The position numbers were made by a program, and so were the translations under genes. The notes under the pieces were generated by a model, which searched no databases, was not told the origin of the DNA, and worked only from the letters and a program-made list of their open reading frames with translations. Of a stretch of 11,156 bases of DNA, positions 10,661-11,156 are shown piece by piece; positions within the stretch are counted from its first letter, which is position 1; each line of letters opens with the position of its first letter. The stretch comes from an uncultured Phascolarctobacterium sp. (GTDB lineage Bacteria > Bacillota > Negativicutes > Acidaminococcales > Acidaminococcaceae). The DNA is taken from the NCBI GenBank assembly GCA_900553055.1, contig USBV01000041.1:1-11156 (forward strand), in the 5' to 3' direction.

Positions 10661-11156
10661 ATGAAGATTGCGCATATTGCGGATACTCACTTTGGCAAGG
10701 ATTTGAAAAAGGTGAATTTTGCCGACGTGGACCAACCCTTTTGGATGCAAAAATTTCTTGAGGATATAACTAAAGAGCAGGTTGATGTGGTCGTGATGGC
10801 GGGGGATATTTATGACGACAAAATCCAGCCGATTAAGGCGATTAACCTGTTTGGCGATTTTTTAGCCGCGCTCAACGACCTGGGCATCACCGTCTTTATT
10901 GTGCCGGGCAACCACGACCAGGCTGATAGGCTAGCTGCCAATAGCAATATCCTAAAAAAGCAGCATATCCATTTTGCGAGCGAAATTAGCCGCGAATTGG
11001 TGCATATCACCCTGCCCATGGGCGACGAAAAGGTAGTTTTTTGGCTGCTGCCCTATGTGGAGCCCATCAACGTGCGCCGGGTGCTGGGGCGCGATGATAT
11101 TACGAATTATGATAGCGCGGTGCGGGAGCTGCTAGCGGAGCAGCCGCTGGATAAGG
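10661..11156 (+). CDS. sbcD: SbcD/Mre11-type exonuclease, N-terminal part (3' end outside the window)
   Basis: The first 165 residues of a metallophosphoesterase of the SbcD (bacterial Mre11) family. The metal-binding signatures appear in order: ADTHFG (Asp8, His10), AGDIYD (Asp49), and PGNHD (Asn84, His85, Asp86), then the WLLPYVEP strand. SbcD pairs with the SbcC ATPase to cut DNA hairpins and protein-blocked ends during repair; sbcC would be expected just beyond the window. The start ATG 10661 is preceded by GGTGGAG (10649-10655) at 5 bp and a further AGGAGG at 10641-10646. It is transcribed from its own extended -10 promoter behind a terminator. The protein is cytoplasmic. The last base of the window is an incomplete codon. 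YkuE-like or other phosphoesterases are less likely given the GNHD spacing and start. Confidence 0.9.
   Translation, partial: MKIAHIADTHFGKDLKKVNFADVDQPFWMQKFLEDITKEQVDVVVMAGDIYDDKIQPIKAINLFGDFLAALNDLGITVFIVPGNHDQADRLAANSNILKKQHIHFASEISRELVHITLPMGDEKVVFWLLPYVEPINVRRVLGRDDITNYDSAVRELLAEQPLDK

Overview
The window looks like the chromosome of a Firmicutes bacterium, plausibly a Negativicutes member such as an Acidaminococcaceae or Selenomonadales relative. This rests on CCA-encoded tRNAs, strong AGGAGG-type ribosome binding sites, sigma-A promoters (several with an extended -10), a thioredoxin-thioredoxin reductase fusion, and an NPYTPGAG-type ATPase of a family I associate with that group. The taxon is inferred; no rRNA is present.

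Layout. Positions 1-590 are a tRNA cluster: Leu(CAG, cut by the window edge) and Leu(GAG) closed by a terminator, then a consensus promoter driving Gly(GCC)-Cys(GCA)-Leu(UAA). Directly behind the tRNA terminator sit two tandem Fic-domain genes of different regulatory classes. One is a compact class III type with a C-terminal self-inhibitory motif. The other is a class II type with an N-terminal inhibitory motif and a C-terminal winged helix; it has its own near-perfect promoter, wrapped in an inverted repeat plus a third copy of the same 8-mer. An exact 18-bp direct repeat follows each fic gene.

A bidirectional terminator separates the Fic pair from ilvD (dihydroxy-acid dehydratase) on the minus strand. 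Divergent from ilvD is a three-gene unit: a Nudix hydrolase, a thioredoxin/thioredoxin-reductase fusion, and an ACT-domain protein with an unrecognised C-terminal half whose ATG starts two bases after the fusion's stop. A decayed ATPase follows (7344-8230), with three in-frame stops and an internal deletion.

Next comes a compact four-gene unit (8425-10081): a Cys-rich DUF3795 protein, a two-TM small protein ending HHCC, a secreted protein of six SFPD repeats, and a MmcQ/YjbR protein. The SFPD protein resembles the family I recall as the 7(1) septoil-knot proteins. An approximately 580-bp stretch with a coding remnant, hairpins and a strong terminator leads to the start of an SbcD/Mre11-type nuclease gene, which runs off the window.

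The most interesting items are the putative deeply knotted secreted repeat protein, the fic2 promoter/operator arrangement, and the Arg-to-Leu change in the second Fic motif. Also notable are the placement of fic1 behind a terminator with no visible promoter, the unknown domain of the ACT protein, and the decay seen at 7.1-8.2 kb and 10.05-10.2 kb.
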